Positions 8,364-18,544 of a stretch of DNA of 64,000 nucleotides are shown in pieces (position 1 is the first letter of the stretch; the number at the start of each line of letters is the position of its first letter). A model generated the notes under the pieces. The model was given only the letters and a program-made list of their open reading frames with translations. It made no database searches and was not told the DNA's origin. Location of the stretch: positions 1,231,428 through 1,295,427 of the forward strand of contig NZ_JAZDRL010000002.1 in NCBI RefSeq assembly GCF_047501465.1, given 5' to 3'. A program made the translations under genes and the position numbers. This DNA comes from Pseudochelatococcus sp047501465 (GTDB lineage Bacteria; Pseudomonadota; Alphaproteobacteria; Rhizobiales; Beijerinckiaceae).

Positions 8364-9202
8364 AACCGCACCTCCGCTTCAACCTGTTCAACTTCTTCAT
8401 CATCAACGCCTAGATATGCTGCGATTACACGTGGATCATTGCGAATTTCAGCGGGGGTGCCATCCGCGATTTTAGTCCCATAATCCAGCACAATAACGTG
8501 GTCGGAAATCTGCATTACCACGGACATGTCATGTTCAATCAACAGCACGGCCGTATTGTGCTCTGCCCGCAAAGATAGCAGCAGCGTATTGAGCTGCGCA
8601 CTTTCACGCGGATTCAAACCTGCAGCAGGCTCGTCCAAGCATAACAATACCGGATCCGTACACATGGCGCGTGCAATCTCAAGCCGGCGCTGGTCACCGT
8701 AAGGCAGATCACCTGCAGGATCGTCAGCGCGATCCAGAAGATTAATCGTTTCAAGCCAATAGCGTGCCTTTTCAACGGCTGCCTTCTCCGCCTTGCGAAA
8801 AACCGGCAGCCCCAAAAGCCCCGCCAAAGAGAACCCCGAAGCCTGCATCAGCGTGTTGTGCTGGGCTACCAACAGGTTCTCCAGCACGGTCATGCCGGAG
8901 AATAGTCGGATGTTCTGGAACGTGCGTGCAACGTGTGCGTCCTGCGCGATTCTGTGGCCTGGCAAACGTTCAAGCAGTATGGAAGATCCATTCGTTTGCT
9001 TGAGCGTCAGCATGCCTTCGCTTGGCTTATAAAAACCAGTGATGCAGTTGAAGACGGTTGTTTTGCCCGCGCCATTGGGGCCGATCAGTGCCGTGACATC
9101 GCCTCGGCCGACCTTGAACGACAGGTCGTTGACCGCCACAAGCCCTCCGAAGCGCATCTTCAGATGCTCCACATGGAGGATGGGATCATTCTCCCAACGC
9201 AT
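8360..9202 (-). CDS. livG: Branched-chain amino-acid ABC transporter ATP-binding protein LivG
   Basis: 280 aa. Walker A is GPNGAGKTT. The LivG-type signature LPYGDQRRLEIARAM replaces the canonical LSGGQ. Walker B is LLCLDEPAAGLNP, with the switch HDMSVVMQISDH. It is second of the two ATPases of the Liv importer, between livM and livF with 1-4 nt overlaps on each side. A short acidic tail (DDEEVEQVEAEV) follows the domain. It is about 20 residues longer than E. coli LivG, mostly in an insert after HNTLMQASG, as is common for this family. Confidence 0.96.
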   Translation of the reverse strand: MRWENDPILHVEHLKMRFGGLVAVNDLSFKVGRGDVTALIGPNGAGKTTVFNCITGFYKPSEGMLTLKQTNGSSILLERLPGHRIAQDAHVARTFQNIRLFSGMTVLENLLVAQHNTLMQASGFSLAGLLGLPVFRKAEKAAVEKARYWLETINLLDRADDPAGDLPYGDQRRLEIARAMCTDPVLLCLDEPAAGLNPRESAQLNTLLLSLRAEHNTAVLLIEHDMSVVMQISDHVIVLDYGTKIADGTPAEIRNDPRVIAAYLGVDDEEVEQVEAEVRL

Positions 9203-10605
9203 TATCCGTTCCCCTCCTTAACAAGCGATCCCGATATTGCCTTGCGCTCCTTCAAAACAATTGAAGGATTGCGGTGGGCTATCAAGCCCCGGGGACGCCA
9301 TACCATCATGACGACCATCGCCAGACCAAAAATCAAAAGGCGATAATCATTTGGATCAAAATCCGGACCAAAAATCGCCTTGGTAAAAGTCAGATGTCGC
9401 AGCAATTCAGGCCCACCGACCATCACAACTGCCGCAATGGCAACGCCAAACTGCGATCCCATTCCTCCCAATACCACGATCGAGAGAATAATCGCTGATT
9501 CCAGAAAGTTAAAGCTTTCCGGACTGACAAATCCCTGTCGCACAGCGAAGAATGATCCCGCAAGTCCTCCAAAGCATGCGCCAAGTGAAAAGGCTGTCAA
9601 TTTAGTGTTGCGCGTGTTCATGCCCAGCGAACGACACGCAATCTCATCCTCACGCAACGCTTCCCAGCCACGTCCAATTGGTAGCCTGCGAAGCCGCATC
9701 GTAACAGCGTTCGTAATCAGCGCCAGAACGAGAATAAGGTAGTATAGAAACACCATTCGGTGCATGGCATTGAAGGGGATGTCGAAGAATGCTGCGAACC
9801 CGCCTTCGCCTCGCTCAAAGGGTAGACCAAAGAAAGTCGCGCGTGGAATCGACGAGATGCCAGCCCCGCCATTTGTCAGGTCTACCCAGTTGATAAGCAC
9901 TAGCCGGATGATCTCACCAAACGCCAACGTTACGATAGCAAGATAATCGCCACGCAGTCGTAAAACGGGGAACCCCAACAAAATGCCCCAGAAGGATGCC
10001 AGAATTCCCGCAAGTGGTAAGCAGATCCAGAATGACAGCCCGAAAGTGGTCGATAACAACGCATAAGTATATGCACCAACAGCGTAAAAAGCCACATAGC
10101 CAAGGTCGAGAAGACCAGCCAGGCCGACCACGATATTCAATCCCCACCCCAGCATCACGTAAGTAAGGATCAGAATCCCCAGATCGATCCAGTACCGTGC
10201 ACTGTTTAGACTGCCAGTTGCAAAGCTCATCAAGATAGGAAATGTGACCGCGATACCAAGAAACAAAGGTATACCGATAGTCATTACCAAGTGAGCTATG
10301 CCGGGTTTCTCGACACTTGTTGTCTCCCGCGCCATTCGAGCAATCTGACGCGAGCGTTTTCGGGCGTGATAAAGTGACACCAAAAAACGTGCAACGAAAA
10401 CCAGCGCGCACATAACTGCAACCAGACCAACGCGGGGCGTAAGAATGAGTTGCAGGCCAGCGCCTTGCTCGGTGCGAAACAAGAGTATGGGAATCGCCAG
10501 CCCCAGCATAACCAATGCTGCGAAAGCGGCCTCTCGCAAGGCACGTGCAAGCGTTGAAGGCTGCTTATCAGCAGGTGAGGCGAGGGCGTTATGCATCGTG
10601 CTCAT
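9202..10605 (-). CDS. livM: Branched-chain amino-acid ABC transporter permease LivM
   Basis: 467 aa polytopic permease. The conserved core contains VVGLAGLLDLGYVAFYAVGAYTYALL, the EAA-like loop LREDEIACRSLGMNTRNTKLTAFSLGACFGGLAGSFFA (read in pieces) and VVLGGMGSQ. The N-terminal ~130 residues carry an added pair of helices and a charged segment (HARKRSRQIARM), as in long LivM forms. It forms the translocation pore with LivH. It starts 15 nt after livH and overlaps livG by 1 nt. Confidence 0.94.
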   Translation of the reverse strand: MSTMHNALASPADKQPSTLARALREAAFAALVMLGLAIPILLFRTEQGAGLQLILTPRVGLVAVMCALVFVARFLVSLYHARKRSRQIARMARETTSVEKPGIAHLVMTIGIPLFLGIAVTFPILMSFATGSLNSARYWIDLGILILTYVMLGWGLNIVVGLAGLLDLGYVAFYAVGAYTYALLSTTFGLSFWICLPLAGILASFWGILLGFPVLRLRGDYLAIVTLAFGEIIRLVLINWVDLTNGGAGISSIPRATFFGLPFERGEGGFAAFFDIPFNAMHRMVFLYYLILVLALITNAVTMRLRRLPIGRGWEALREDEIACRSLGMNTRNTKLTAFSLGACFGGLAGSFFAVRQGFVSPESFNFLESAIILSIVVLGGMGSQFGVAIAAVVMVGGPELLRHLTFTKAIFGPDFDPNDYRLLIFGLAMVVMMVWRPRGLIAHRNPSIVLKERKAISGSLVKEGNG

Positions 10606-10620
10606 TAAGTATCCCTGTCC

Positions 10621-11538
10621 TTAAACCTTCTCGACTTCAGGCCTACCGAGTATTCCCGATGGCATGAAAATCAGCACGATGGCAAGGATCGAAAACGCCG
10701 CAACATCCTTGTATTCGATGGAAAAATACGCTGACCAAAATGTCTCAACAAGACCGATGATCAAGCCGCCCAGCACAGCTCCCGGCAGCGAGCCAATGCC
10801 GCCAAGTACCGCCGCCGTAAATGCCTTGACACCAGGAACGAAGCCATCCGAAAATCCGACTACGCCGTAGTAAAGGAAGTACATGGTACCCGCCACCGCA
10901 GCCAGCGCAGCACCAAGTACGAAGGTCAGCGAAATTGTACGGTCCACATCTATACCGAGAAGGGCTGCCATCTTTCGATCCTGTTCACATGCCCTTTGTG
11001 CGCGCCCCAACGAGGTTTTACGCACGACATACCAGAATCCGGACAGCAACACTGTGGTGACAGCCATGATGATGATCTGTTTATAGGAAAGAGTAACAGC
11101 ATAACCATTACGCTCAAACAGTACAAACACATCAGTGATGATTGGTGGAAGGGCTTTATTACGTGCGCCCTGTGACACCTGAACGAAATTTGACAGAAAA
11201 ATCGACACACCAATAGCTGAAATCATTGGCGCTAAACGGAATGAACCGCGCAAGGGTCGGTAAGCCAAGCGTTCAAGTGTCCATCCCCACAATGCCGTCA
11301 TCAACATGGCAAGGACCAGAACAAGAAGGAGCGCTAGCGCAACGGAGCCAATACCAAGCCAGGTGGTCAATAGCAGGAAGAAAATTAGCGCGATAAATGC
11401 TGACACCATGAACACATCGCCATGCGCGAAGTTCACCATGCCGATAATGCCGAAAACCATGGTGTAACCAATGGCTATCAGCCCATAAATCGAACCGAGA
11501 GTCAGCCCATTGATGAGCTGCTGCACGAAAACTTCCAT
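10621..11538 (-). CDS. livH: Branched-chain amino-acid ABC transporter permease LivH
   Basis: 305 aa integral membrane protein with the LivH hallmarks QQLINGLTLGSIYGLIAIGYTMVFGIIGMVNFAHGDV at the N-terminus (read in pieces), QRACEQDRKMAALLGIDVD in the cytoplasmic EAA-type loop, and AVLGGIGSLPGAVLGG. It is the first gene of the minus-strand liv operon; the promoter must lie between 11539 and about 11900. Confidence 0.95.
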   Translation of the reverse strand: MEVFVQQLINGLTLGSIYGLIAIGYTMVFGIIGMVNFAHGDVFMVSAFIALIFFLLLTTWLGIGSVALALLLVLVLAMLMTALWGWTLERLAYRPLRGSFRLAPMISAIGVSIFLSNFVQVSQGARNKALPPIITDVFVLFERNGYAVTLSYKQIIIMAVTTVLLSGFWYVVRKTSLGRAQRACEQDRKMAALLGIDVDRTISLTFVLGAALAAVAGTMYFLYYGVVGFSDGFVPGVKAFTAAVLGGIGSLPGAVLGGLIIGLVETFWSAYFSIEYKDVAAFSILAIVLIFMPSGILGRPEVEKV

Positions 11539-11969
11539 CGACGAAGTGCCCCCTGGATTATATGGAGATTGCCTGAGCCATCGTTACCCGTTTTCTGCTC
11601 GTACGGTTGCAGACAATTTATCTGCGAGTTTTAGCAAAACACCCTTTGTATTGCTTAGCCATGGATCAAAAAGCCGTGCCTAGACATTTATTCTTGCATT
11701 TGAATGACATGCACAAACGGACATCTTACTTTTAGGCGCATTGAGAAGGAAACATCGCTTTTGCTATTCTCGGATTCGCTCATTTCATTTTCATTTATCC
11801 TATGCATATAGCAGTCGAAATTTGCATGATTGTCCAGCCCCATTGCATGCCTTGACGCTTAATTTCCAGCGTTGAATGGCTAAATAGGAGAGCAATTGAC
11901 TAAAAAACAGCTGCAGATCTTTCATTTACGACCATTGCTGTTCAAACATTTTCAATTTTACTCATGAAA
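11539..11969. other. Intergenic region upstream of the liv operon
   Basis: About 430 nt without a gene that I can support. It separates livH (minus) from the gltA terminator, and the liv promoter should be here. I see no tRNA-like fold, repeat or long frame in it. Confidence 0.4.
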
Positions 11970-12002
11970 AGACCGCCAATATCCCGATGAATATGGCGGT
12001 CT
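11970..12002 (-). terminator. Probable terminator of gltA
   Basis: AGACCGCC (11970-11977) pairs with GGCGGTCT (11995-12002). ATAT segments inside the loop can pair further. On the minus strand the stem is followed by TTTC and mixed T-rich sequence. It lies 57 nt after the gltA stop. Confidence 0.65.
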
Positions 12003-12058
12003 ATCAATGAGTTATAGAAACACGCGATATATCAAAATCGTGCTTTCTATGATATTTT

Positions 12059-13351
12059 TTATGAGCGCTGGCCCAGCGGTACGTAGTCACGCTTAGGAGC
12101 GCCGGTATACAGCTGGCGTGGACGGCCAATTTTCTGGGATGGATCCTCAACCATTTCTTTCCACTGCGCGATCCAGCCAACCGTACGCGCCAGCGCGAAT
12201 AGAACGGTGAACATCGTTGTGGGGAAGCCCAGGGCCTTCAGTGTGATACCTGAGTAGAAATCGATGTTAGGATAAAGCTTCTTCTCGATAAAATACTCGT
12301 CGCTGAGTGCAATACGCTCAAGCTCAAGCGCCACATCAAGCAGCGGGTCATCCTTGATACCAAGCTCGCTTAGCACTTCATGCGTTGTCTTCTGCATGAT
12401 CTTCGCGCGTGGATCATAATTCTTGTACACGCGGTGACCAAATCCCATCAGACGGAATGGATCGTCTTTATCCTTGGCCTTTGCGATAAAGTGTGGAATC
12501 CGATCAACCGTGCCGATTTCCTCCAGCATGCGTAGTGCCGCCTCATTCGCGCCGCCGTGAGCAGGCCCCCAAAGGCACGCAACGCCCGCAGCAATGCAAG
12601 CAAACGGATTTGCGCCAGACGAACCCGCCAGACGAACAGTCGATGTAGAAGCATTCTGCTCGTGATCAGCATGCAGAATAAAAATCCGATCAAGTGCACG
12701 GGCAAGCACGGGATTTGGCTTGTACTCCTCGCAGGGCACGGAAAATGCCATGTGAAGGAAGTTCGAGGTGTAATCAAGCTCGTTCTTTGGATACACAAAT
12801 GGCTGGCCGATTGAGTATTTGAACGCCATTGCAGCCAACGTCGGAATCTTTGCGACCATCCGCATGGATGCAATCATGCGCTGCTGCGGATCAGAAATGT
12901 CAGTCGAGTCATGATAAAAGGCTGAAAGAGCACCGACAGAAGCAACCAGCACAGCCATAGGATGCGCATCCCGGCGGAACCCCTGGAAGAACCGGTTCAT
13001 CTGCTCATGCACCATAGTATGATGCGTGATGCGGTAATCGAAATCCTGCTTCTGGGCTGCGGTTGGCAGATCCCCATAGAGCAACAGGTAACATGTCTCC
13101 AGGAAGTCGCCGTGTTCAGCTAGCTGCTCGATCGGATAACCACGATACAGCAACACACCTTCATCACCATCGATATAGGTAATCTGCGATTCACAGCTGG
13201 CCGTAGACGTAAAGCCAGGGTCGTAAGTAAATTTGCCGGTATTCTTATACAACGGTGCGATGTCGATGACGCTAGGGCCAATCGAGCCATCCTTAATCGG
13301 CAGTTCGACCGACTTGCCGTCGACCGTCAACGTGCTCGTCTTCGCGCTCAT
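12059..13351 (-). CDS. gltA: Citrate synthase
   Basis: 430 aa type II (hexameric-type) citrate synthase. It condenses oxaloacetate with acetyl-CoA at the entry of the TCA cycle. The catalytic residues match the E. coli positions: His265 in HGGANE, His306 in GFGHRVYKNYDPRA, and Asp364 in PNIDFYSG. The C-terminus has IGRPRQLYTG. A strong RBS (AAGGGAG) precedes the ATG. It is a single-gene unit, with its own terminator and a 440-nt spacer to gltX. Confidence 0.98.
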   Translation of the reverse strand: MSAKTSTLTVDGKSVELPIKDGSIGPSVIDIAPLYKNTGKFTYDPGFTSTASCESQITYIDGDEGVLLYRGYPIEQLAEHGDFLETCYLLLYGDLPTAAQKQDFDYRITHHTMVHEQMNRFFQGFRRDAHPMAVLVASVGALSAFYHDSTDISDPQQRMIASMRMVAKIPTLAAMAFKYSIGQPFVYPKNELDYTSNFLHMAFSVPCEEYKPNPVLARALDRIFILHADHEQNASTSTVRLAGSSGANPFACIAAGVACLWGPAHGGANEAALRMLEEIGTVDRIPHFIAKAKDKDDPFRLMGFGHRVYKNYDPRAKIMQKTTHEVLSELGIKDDPLLDVALELERIALSDEYFIEKKLYPNIDFYSGITLKALGFPTTMFTVLFALARTVGWIAQWKEMVEDPSQKIGRPRQLYTGAPKRDYVPLGQRS

Positions 13352-13793
13352 GGATGACTCCCTTTACTGAGTGAGCGATCTCGCGAAAACGCACGGTCGT
13401 GATTGAGACGGAGCATGCACAATCCGCAACAGTATGTGGCTTTCGATCCGATCTAGATATGTTGGTTGCTTGCCTAGCGCATTCATGGCGGTCGTTCAAG
13501 CATCTGCAATGCACAGAATGTTCGCTTGCGCACAAATACGCACGTCGTTTATAAGGCGAAAGAGCAACCATGGCAATAAATTAATAACTAAAAACAATAG
13601 GTTACAAAAATATAATTAAATTTTGAGTGTCTTTTATCAATCGATTAATGCGTTAATTTTTATCAGCAACAAAGCTTTTGCCAACATATTTACACCCCCG
13701 CAGAGCTTCTGCGAGGGCGCTTCATGCTTGGGTTACGCTGCTAATATCGATTTCAGCGACTTATCAAGAAGATTCAACAGGGCAGACTTAAAT
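13352..13793. other. Intergenic region between gltX and gltA (promoter of gltA; possible gltX terminator)
   Basis: About 440 nt with no supported gene. The gltA promoter should be in its right-hand part of minus-strand reading (13370-13600), which is AT-rich near 13580-13690. A hairpin with arms CGCAGA (13699-13704) and TCTGCG (13708-13713), tight 3-nt loop, lies 80-95 nt after the gltX stop. It could end gltX transcription, although no long T-run follows it. Confidence 0.4.
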
Positions 13794-15221
13794 TTAAGCT
13801 GCAGCCAACCGATCTCGAATCCGCGCAATGCTTTCATCACGGCCAAGCACGTTCATGACATCAAACAGGCCGGGAGAAGTGGCACGACCTGTGAGTGCAG
13901 CGCGCAGAGGCTGGGCAACTTGGCCAAGCTTTACACCTGCTTCTAACGCAGCCTCGCGTACTACAGCCTCCGTTGCTTCCGGCGTCCACTCGGACAATGC
14001 AGAAAGTTTATCAGCCACGGCGATCAAGCGCTCTTGCCCTCCGTTGCCAAGCAAGGAAAGCGCTTTCTCATCAAGCGCCAATGGGCGAGATGCGAAAATA
14101 AAGTATGCACTTTCAATGAGTTCAATAAGTGTCTTTGCACGTTCCTTGAGGCCCGGCATTGCAGCAAGAAATTGGGCGCGTGTATTTTCATCAAGGGTTG
14201 CGGGCAACCCACGAGCAGGTCCTATCTCAGGCAAAATGCGTTCGACGGCTGCCACAAGATCGGCATCAGCGGCAGCGCGCATATAGTGGCCGTTAAGGTT
14301 CTCTAGCTTAGCCAAGTCGAATCGTGCAGGAGAGCGACCAATCGTTTCCAGGCTAAACGCAGCAATCATTTCTTCTGTGGAGAAGATTTCCTGATCACCA
14401 TGGCTCCACCCAAGTCGAACCAGATAGTTGCGCAGAGCTTCAGGCAAATAGCCCATGGCACGATAGGCATCGGCCCCTAAAGCGCCATGTCGCTTCGACA
14501 GTTTTGCGCCGTCAGGCCCATGGATTAGAGGAATATGCGCCATTGTAGGCACATTCCACCCGAGCGCTTCATATATATGTTTTTGCCGTGCGGCATTGGT
14601 GAGATGGTCATCACCGCGAATGATATGAGTTACGCCCATATCGTGGTCATCTACAACAACCGCGAGCATATAGGTTGGGGTACCGTCAGAGCGTAACAGC
14701 ACGAGATCGTCGAGGTTTTCGTTCTGCCATGCAACGCGGCCCTGCACTTCATCCTCAATGACGGTTTCACCGGTTTGAGGTGCTTTCAAACGGACAACAG
14801 GGCGAACATCTTTGGGGGCCTCGGCCGGATCCCGATCACGCCAGCGCCCGTCATAACGCATGGGCCGACCTTCAGCACGGGCTTGTTCGCGCATGGTTTC
14901 GAGCTCTTGCTGCGAAGCGTAGCAATAATAAGCACGGCCACTCGCGAGTAACATTGCAGCTACTTCCTGGTGACGCTCCACACGTGAAAACTGGAATACA
15001 GCCTCACCATCCCAATCGAGACCTAACCAGCGCAGGCCATCAAAAATTGCTTCAACGGCGGCCTCAGTTGAACGTTCGCGATCGGTATCCTCGATGCGCA
15101 AAAGCATCTTGCCATTATGGTGCTTGGCATAAAGCCAGTTGAAGAGCGCAGTGCGTGCGCCTCCGATGTGCAAATAGCCGGTAGGGGAAGGCGCAAAACG
15201 CGTTACGACAGGTGCAGTCAT
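13794..15221 (-). CDS. gltX: Glutamyl-tRNA synthetase
   Basis: 475 aa class I aminoacyl-tRNA synthetase charging tRNA-Glu (possibly also tRNA-Gln, to be amidated later, as in most alphaproteobacteria). The HIGH-type motif is PSPTGYLHIGGARTALFNW at about 11-29. The KMSKS-type motif is KLSKRHG near 243-249. The C-terminal anticodon-binding helical domain ends ...ESIARIRDRLAAA. Length is normal. Many alphaproteobacteria have two GltX paralogues; only this one is in the window. Confidence 0.97.
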   Translation of the reverse strand: MTAPVVTRFAPSPTGYLHIGGARTALFNWLYAKHHNGKMLLRIEDTDRERSTEAAVEAIFDGLRWLGLDWDGEAVFQFSRVERHQEVAAMLLASGRAYYCYASQQELETMREQARAEGRPMRYDGRWRDRDPAEAPKDVRPVVRLKAPQTGETVIEDEVQGRVAWQNENLDDLVLLRSDGTPTYMLAVVVDDHDMGVTHIIRGDDHLTNAARQKHIYEALGWNVPTMAHIPLIHGPDGAKLSKRHGALGADAYRAMGYLPEALRNYLVRLGWSHGDQEIFSTEEMIAAFSLETIGRSPARFDLAKLENLNGHYMRAAADADLVAAVERILPEIGPARGLPATLDENTRAQFLAAMPGLKERAKTLIELIESAYFIFASRPLALDEKALSLLGNGGQERLIAVADKLSALSEWTPEATEAVVREAALEAGVKLGQVAQPLRAALTGRATSPGLFDVMNVLGRDESIARIRDRLAAA

Positions 15222-15416
15222 TGCAGCGGATAATCCGAAAACGTTGAGACCAAGGGTGACAAACCATGCCAGTTGCGTCAGTTATGACAGACAATTATGT
15301 CAAAACATCCTTGGCGCAAGCATGCGGAATGGCAATAATGGGCGGTGTAGCACGACTTTACGCCGTCGGGTAGAGAGTGAAGCAAGAGATTGCACGGCGA
15401 GGGGTGTGGGCAATCG

Positions 15417-17729
15417 ATGATTGGGGCGCGACGGTGGGGCATGACATGGTTAGTTCGTCCATTTGGCTGGGCAAGAATTAGATATGTCGATTTTCATGAT
15501 TTTTGGTCTCACTGGTATATGCTTATATCACGCTGGTTTCATATCGAGATGGAACGTCGGCGTTTATTTTTATGGCTACCGGTTGCTTATGGTCTGGGCG
15601 TAGCTTTTTATTTTTCAGCTGATCGGGAACCATCAATATGGGCCGCCCCTATTGCTGCCATAGCTATGATTTCAATGGCTGTGGCCTTGCGCAACCATTG
15701 GCGATACCAGCTTTTCACTTTGTTTATCGGAATGGTGTTTCTAGGTTTTTTCGTGGCTTCATTCCGTACAGAGATGGTGAGGGAACCTGTTCTCGATCAT
15801 ACTATGATTGTGCCGCTACAGGGCTTCGTGCGCTCTGTTGATGAGCGTCTGCAAGGCCCCAGGGCAGTAATTGATGTCATCAAAATGGGTGATTTGCAGC
15901 CAGATAAACAGCCTGCCCATGTGCGTGTGAGCTTCCGCAGAGGGAGTGAAGTTGTCCCTGGAACCATAATTTCTACGGTTGCGCGCATGGTCCCGCCGCC
16001 AGAACCTGCACGACCTGGTGGGTATGATTTTGCACGTGATGCATTTTTTAATGGTATTGGCGCTGTGGGCTCGGTCAATGGCAAGGTGGAGCTTGCTGCG
16101 GATAATCCATATACAGCCAATTACGGTTCGCGACTCATTGCCTGGATTGATTTCCATCGGAATGCGCTTACGCGCCGGATTTTGCAAAGTGCTGGTGGAC
16201 CAGAAATGCCAGCAACATCAGGTGGGGATCGGCGCAAGGCTATTGCACAGGTGCGAGCGCAGGAAGCCGCTTTCGTAGCTGCCCTTGTGACCGGAAAACG
16301 CGGTATGCTTTCGGATGAAACCAATGAGGCGCTGCGAGCAGCGGGCATTTATCATGTGGTTTCTATCGGCGGCTTTCATATGACCCTGGTTGCGGGAACG
16401 ATTTTCTTTCTAACCCGTGCGCTTCTCGCGCTCGTGCCAGGCTTGGCATTGCTCTATCCCATTCGAAAAATGGCAGCAGTGACAGGTATCATTGGAGCAA
16501 GTCTTTATTGCATTTTCTCGGGAGCAGGGATCGATACGCAACGCGCGCTCTTCGTGACTATAATTGTCATGGGCGCGATTCTCGTAGATCGGCCAGCGCT
16601 CTCTATGCGCAACCTTGCGCTTTCCGCGCTAGTCTGTCTGACTTTTCAGCCGGAAACCTTGCTTGGGCCAAGCTTCCAGATGTCCTTTGCGGGTGTTGCG
16701 GCGCTCATTGCCTTATTTGAACGCTGGGAAAACAATGACTCAGTTGGCGCTATAATGCCTTTACGTGAAGGCGGTAAACTGAATTTGTCTCTCGATGGGT
16801 ATCCGGGAAGTAAGCTTTATCGGATGATTTTGGCCAGCCTGGCTACAACAATAGTTGCTATGCTCGCGACTGGCCCCTTTAGCACTTATCACTTCCAGAC
16901 GCTGAACCCATGGGGGTTAGTGGGGAATGCATTTGGTCTGCCATTGGTTGAGCTTTTGGTGATGCCGCTGTCATTCGCCGCTGTTTTGCTTCATCCATTA
17001 GGGCTGGATGGTCCGTTTTGGTATCTTGCCGGTCTTGCTTCTGTTCCTGTCCTGGAAGGATCCAGGATCGTCGCAAACTTTGAGGGCTCAAGCGTCGTGG
17101 TGCCTGCATTTGGCGCAGGTGTGCTGGCACTTATGGTTCTTGCCCTGTTATGGGGATGTTTGTGGTCAACGCCTTTGCGGTGGCTGGCCGTTTTGCCTGC
17201 TGGATTGGGGATAGCGCTCGCTGCAGCACCAGACCGTCCCGACATTCGCATTGATCGCGAGGGGCGGGGAGCAGCTGTGCGTGCGGTAAACGGACGTTTT
17301 GTTATTCTGGGCAGACCATCAGGGTTCGTTGTAGAGCAATGGCTACGTGCGGATGGAGATGCCCGACGTGTTAAAGACCCCAGCCTCAAAGAAAATGTTG
17401 CATGTGATAAGCTTGGCTGTGTCACAACATTGCACGATGGGCGCAGTATTGCTTTTGCTCTCGATCAACGGGCTGCGGAAGAAGATTGTAAACGCGCCAC
17501 CATTTTCATAACCCGCTGGCGGACGCCAAAGAACTGTGCCGCAAAGTATATTATTGATCGGAATGATCTTGAGCGATACGGCTCAATCGCTGGTACTTTT
17601 AAGGGAGACTCCTTGTTTCTCAAAGGCTTGCGCGATATTAATGTTATCGCGCAAGCCTTTAATAAGAATGATCAAAGCAGCTTTGCTGAAGAGATCGGCA
17701 GGCCTTGGAGACGTAACAGCAGTCAGTAG
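15417..17729 (+). CDS. comEC: ComEC/Rec2 family DNA-uptake channel protein
   Basis: About 770 aa polytopic protein of the ComEC/Rec2 family, which carries transforming DNA across the inner membrane. After an N-terminal helix pair (MERRRLFLWLPVAYGLGVAFYF) comes an OB-like DUF4131 region (about 120-230). The Competence membrane core follows, with GIYHVVSIGGFHMTLVAG near 310-327. The C-terminus is short and lacks a complete metallo-beta-lactamase domain with HxHxDH, as in many alphaproteobacterial forms. The start is uncertain: ATG at 15417, ATG at 15441 and a TTG at 15390 are all in frame. Its last 7 nt overlap the convergent lexA gene. Confidence 0.88.
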   Translation: MIGARRWGMTWLVRPFGWARIRYVDFHDFWSHWYMLISRWFHIEMERRRLFLWLPVAYGLGVAFYFSADREPSIWAAPIAAIAMISMAVALRNHWRYQLFTLFIGMVFLGFFVASFRTEMVREPVLDHTMIVPLQGFVRSVDERLQGPRAVIDVIKMGDLQPDKQPAHVRVSFRRGSEVVPGTIISTVARMVPPPEPARPGGYDFARDAFFNGIGAVGSVNGKVELAADNPYTANYGSRLIAWIDFHRNALTRRILQSAGGPEMPATSGGDRRKAIAQVRAQEAAFVAALVTGKRGMLSDETNEALRAAGIYHVVSIGGFHMTLVAGTIFFLTRALLALVPGLALLYPIRKMAAVTGIIGASLYCIFSGAGIDTQRALFVTIIVMGAILVDRPALSMRNLALSALVCLTFQPETLLGPSFQMSFAGVAALIALFERWENNDSVGAIMPLREGGKLNLSLDGYPGSKLYRMILASLATTIVAMLATGPFSTYHFQTLNPWGLVGNAFGLPLVELLVMPLSFAAVLLHPLGLDGPFWYLAGLASVPVLEGSRIVANFEGSSVVVPAFGAGVLALMVLALLWGCLWSTPLRWLAVLPAGLGIALAAAPDRPDIRIDREGRGAAVRAVNGRFVILGRPSGFVVEQWLRADGDARRVKDPSLKENVACDKLGCVTTLHDGRSIAFALDQRAAEEDCKRATIFITRWRTPKNCAAKYIIDRNDLERYGSIAGTFKGDSLFLKGLRDINVIAQAFNKNDQSSFAEEIGRPWRRNSSQ

Positions 17730-18463
17730 CGGCGCACCAGGCTGATAAGCTTGCCCTGAATGCGCACCCGATCCGGCCCCAGCACACGCGTTTCATAGGC
17801 AGGATTAGCTGCTTCTAGAGCAATGGAAGAGCCCCGCTTGCGCAAACGTTTTAACGTGGCTTCTTCATCATCAATAAGTGCGACAATAATATCGCCTGTA
17901 TCAGCATTATCCTGCTTGCGAAGAATAACCGTATCGCCATCTAGAATACCAGCGTCGATCATGGAATCGCCACGGACCTCAAGTGCAAAATGCTCCCCAG
18001 TCGTTAGCAACTCGGGTGGAATGCTAAGAGAATGGCTATTGCTCTGGATAGCGCTGATCGGCGTACCTGCTGAAATTCGTCCCATAACAGGTACCAGAAT
18101 ACCATTCGCATCAGATCCGCTGCTATCACCGCTATAACGCTCGGCTTGTTGCCAATCCACGTTGCCGCGCGTACTGATTGGTGGGCGGCCAAGGCCTCCC
18201 TCCACAATACTGGGGCTGAAGCGGGTGCGTTGTGCTGGTACAGTGGGCACCTCAGGCATGCGAATAACTTCAATTGCACGCGCTCTATTAGGCAAACGGC
18301 GGATAAAACCGCGTTCTTCCAATGCAATTATCAGGCGGTGAATGCCCGATTTTGAGCGTAGATCGAGTGCATCTTTCATCTCATCGAACGAAGGTGGAAC
18401 CCCAGATTCCCGCATGCGTTCATGAATAAATCGAAGCAGATCGTGTTGCTTACGCGTCAACAT
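17723..18463 (-). CDS. lexA: LexA SOS repressor
   Basis: 246 aa. The N-terminal winged helix is MLTRKQHDLLRFIHERM... with recognition region LRSKSGIHRLIIALEERG. A long linker (about 70-120) follows, typical of alphaproteobacterial LexA. The C-terminal S24 domain has the autocleavage bond Ala132-Gly133 (RISAGTP), nucleophile Ser167 (RGDSMID) and Lys205 (EATLKRL). Self-cleavage is triggered by RecA filaments. An alphaproteobacterial SOS box lies 82 nt upstream, so it is probably autoregulated. The gene converges on comEC with overlapping 3' ends. Confidence 0.97.
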   Translation of the reverse strand: MLTRKQHDLLRFIHERMRESGVPPSFDEMKDALDLRSKSGIHRLIIALEERGFIRRLPNRARAIEVIRMPEVPTVPAQRTRFSPSIVEGGLGRPPISTRGNVDWQQAERYSGDSSGSDANGILVPVMGRISAGTPISAIQSNSHSLSIPPELLTTGEHFALEVRGDSMIDAGILDGDTVILRKQDNADTGDIIVALIDDEEATLKRLRKRGSSIALEAANPAYETRVLGPDRVRIQGKLISLVRRY

Positions 18464-18544
18464 GGTCTACATGTCCTTCCAGGGTCTTTGTCGAGTGAAT
18501 TTCACATAATTGAATTTTCGAAACGAAGCACGAACACCATATAA

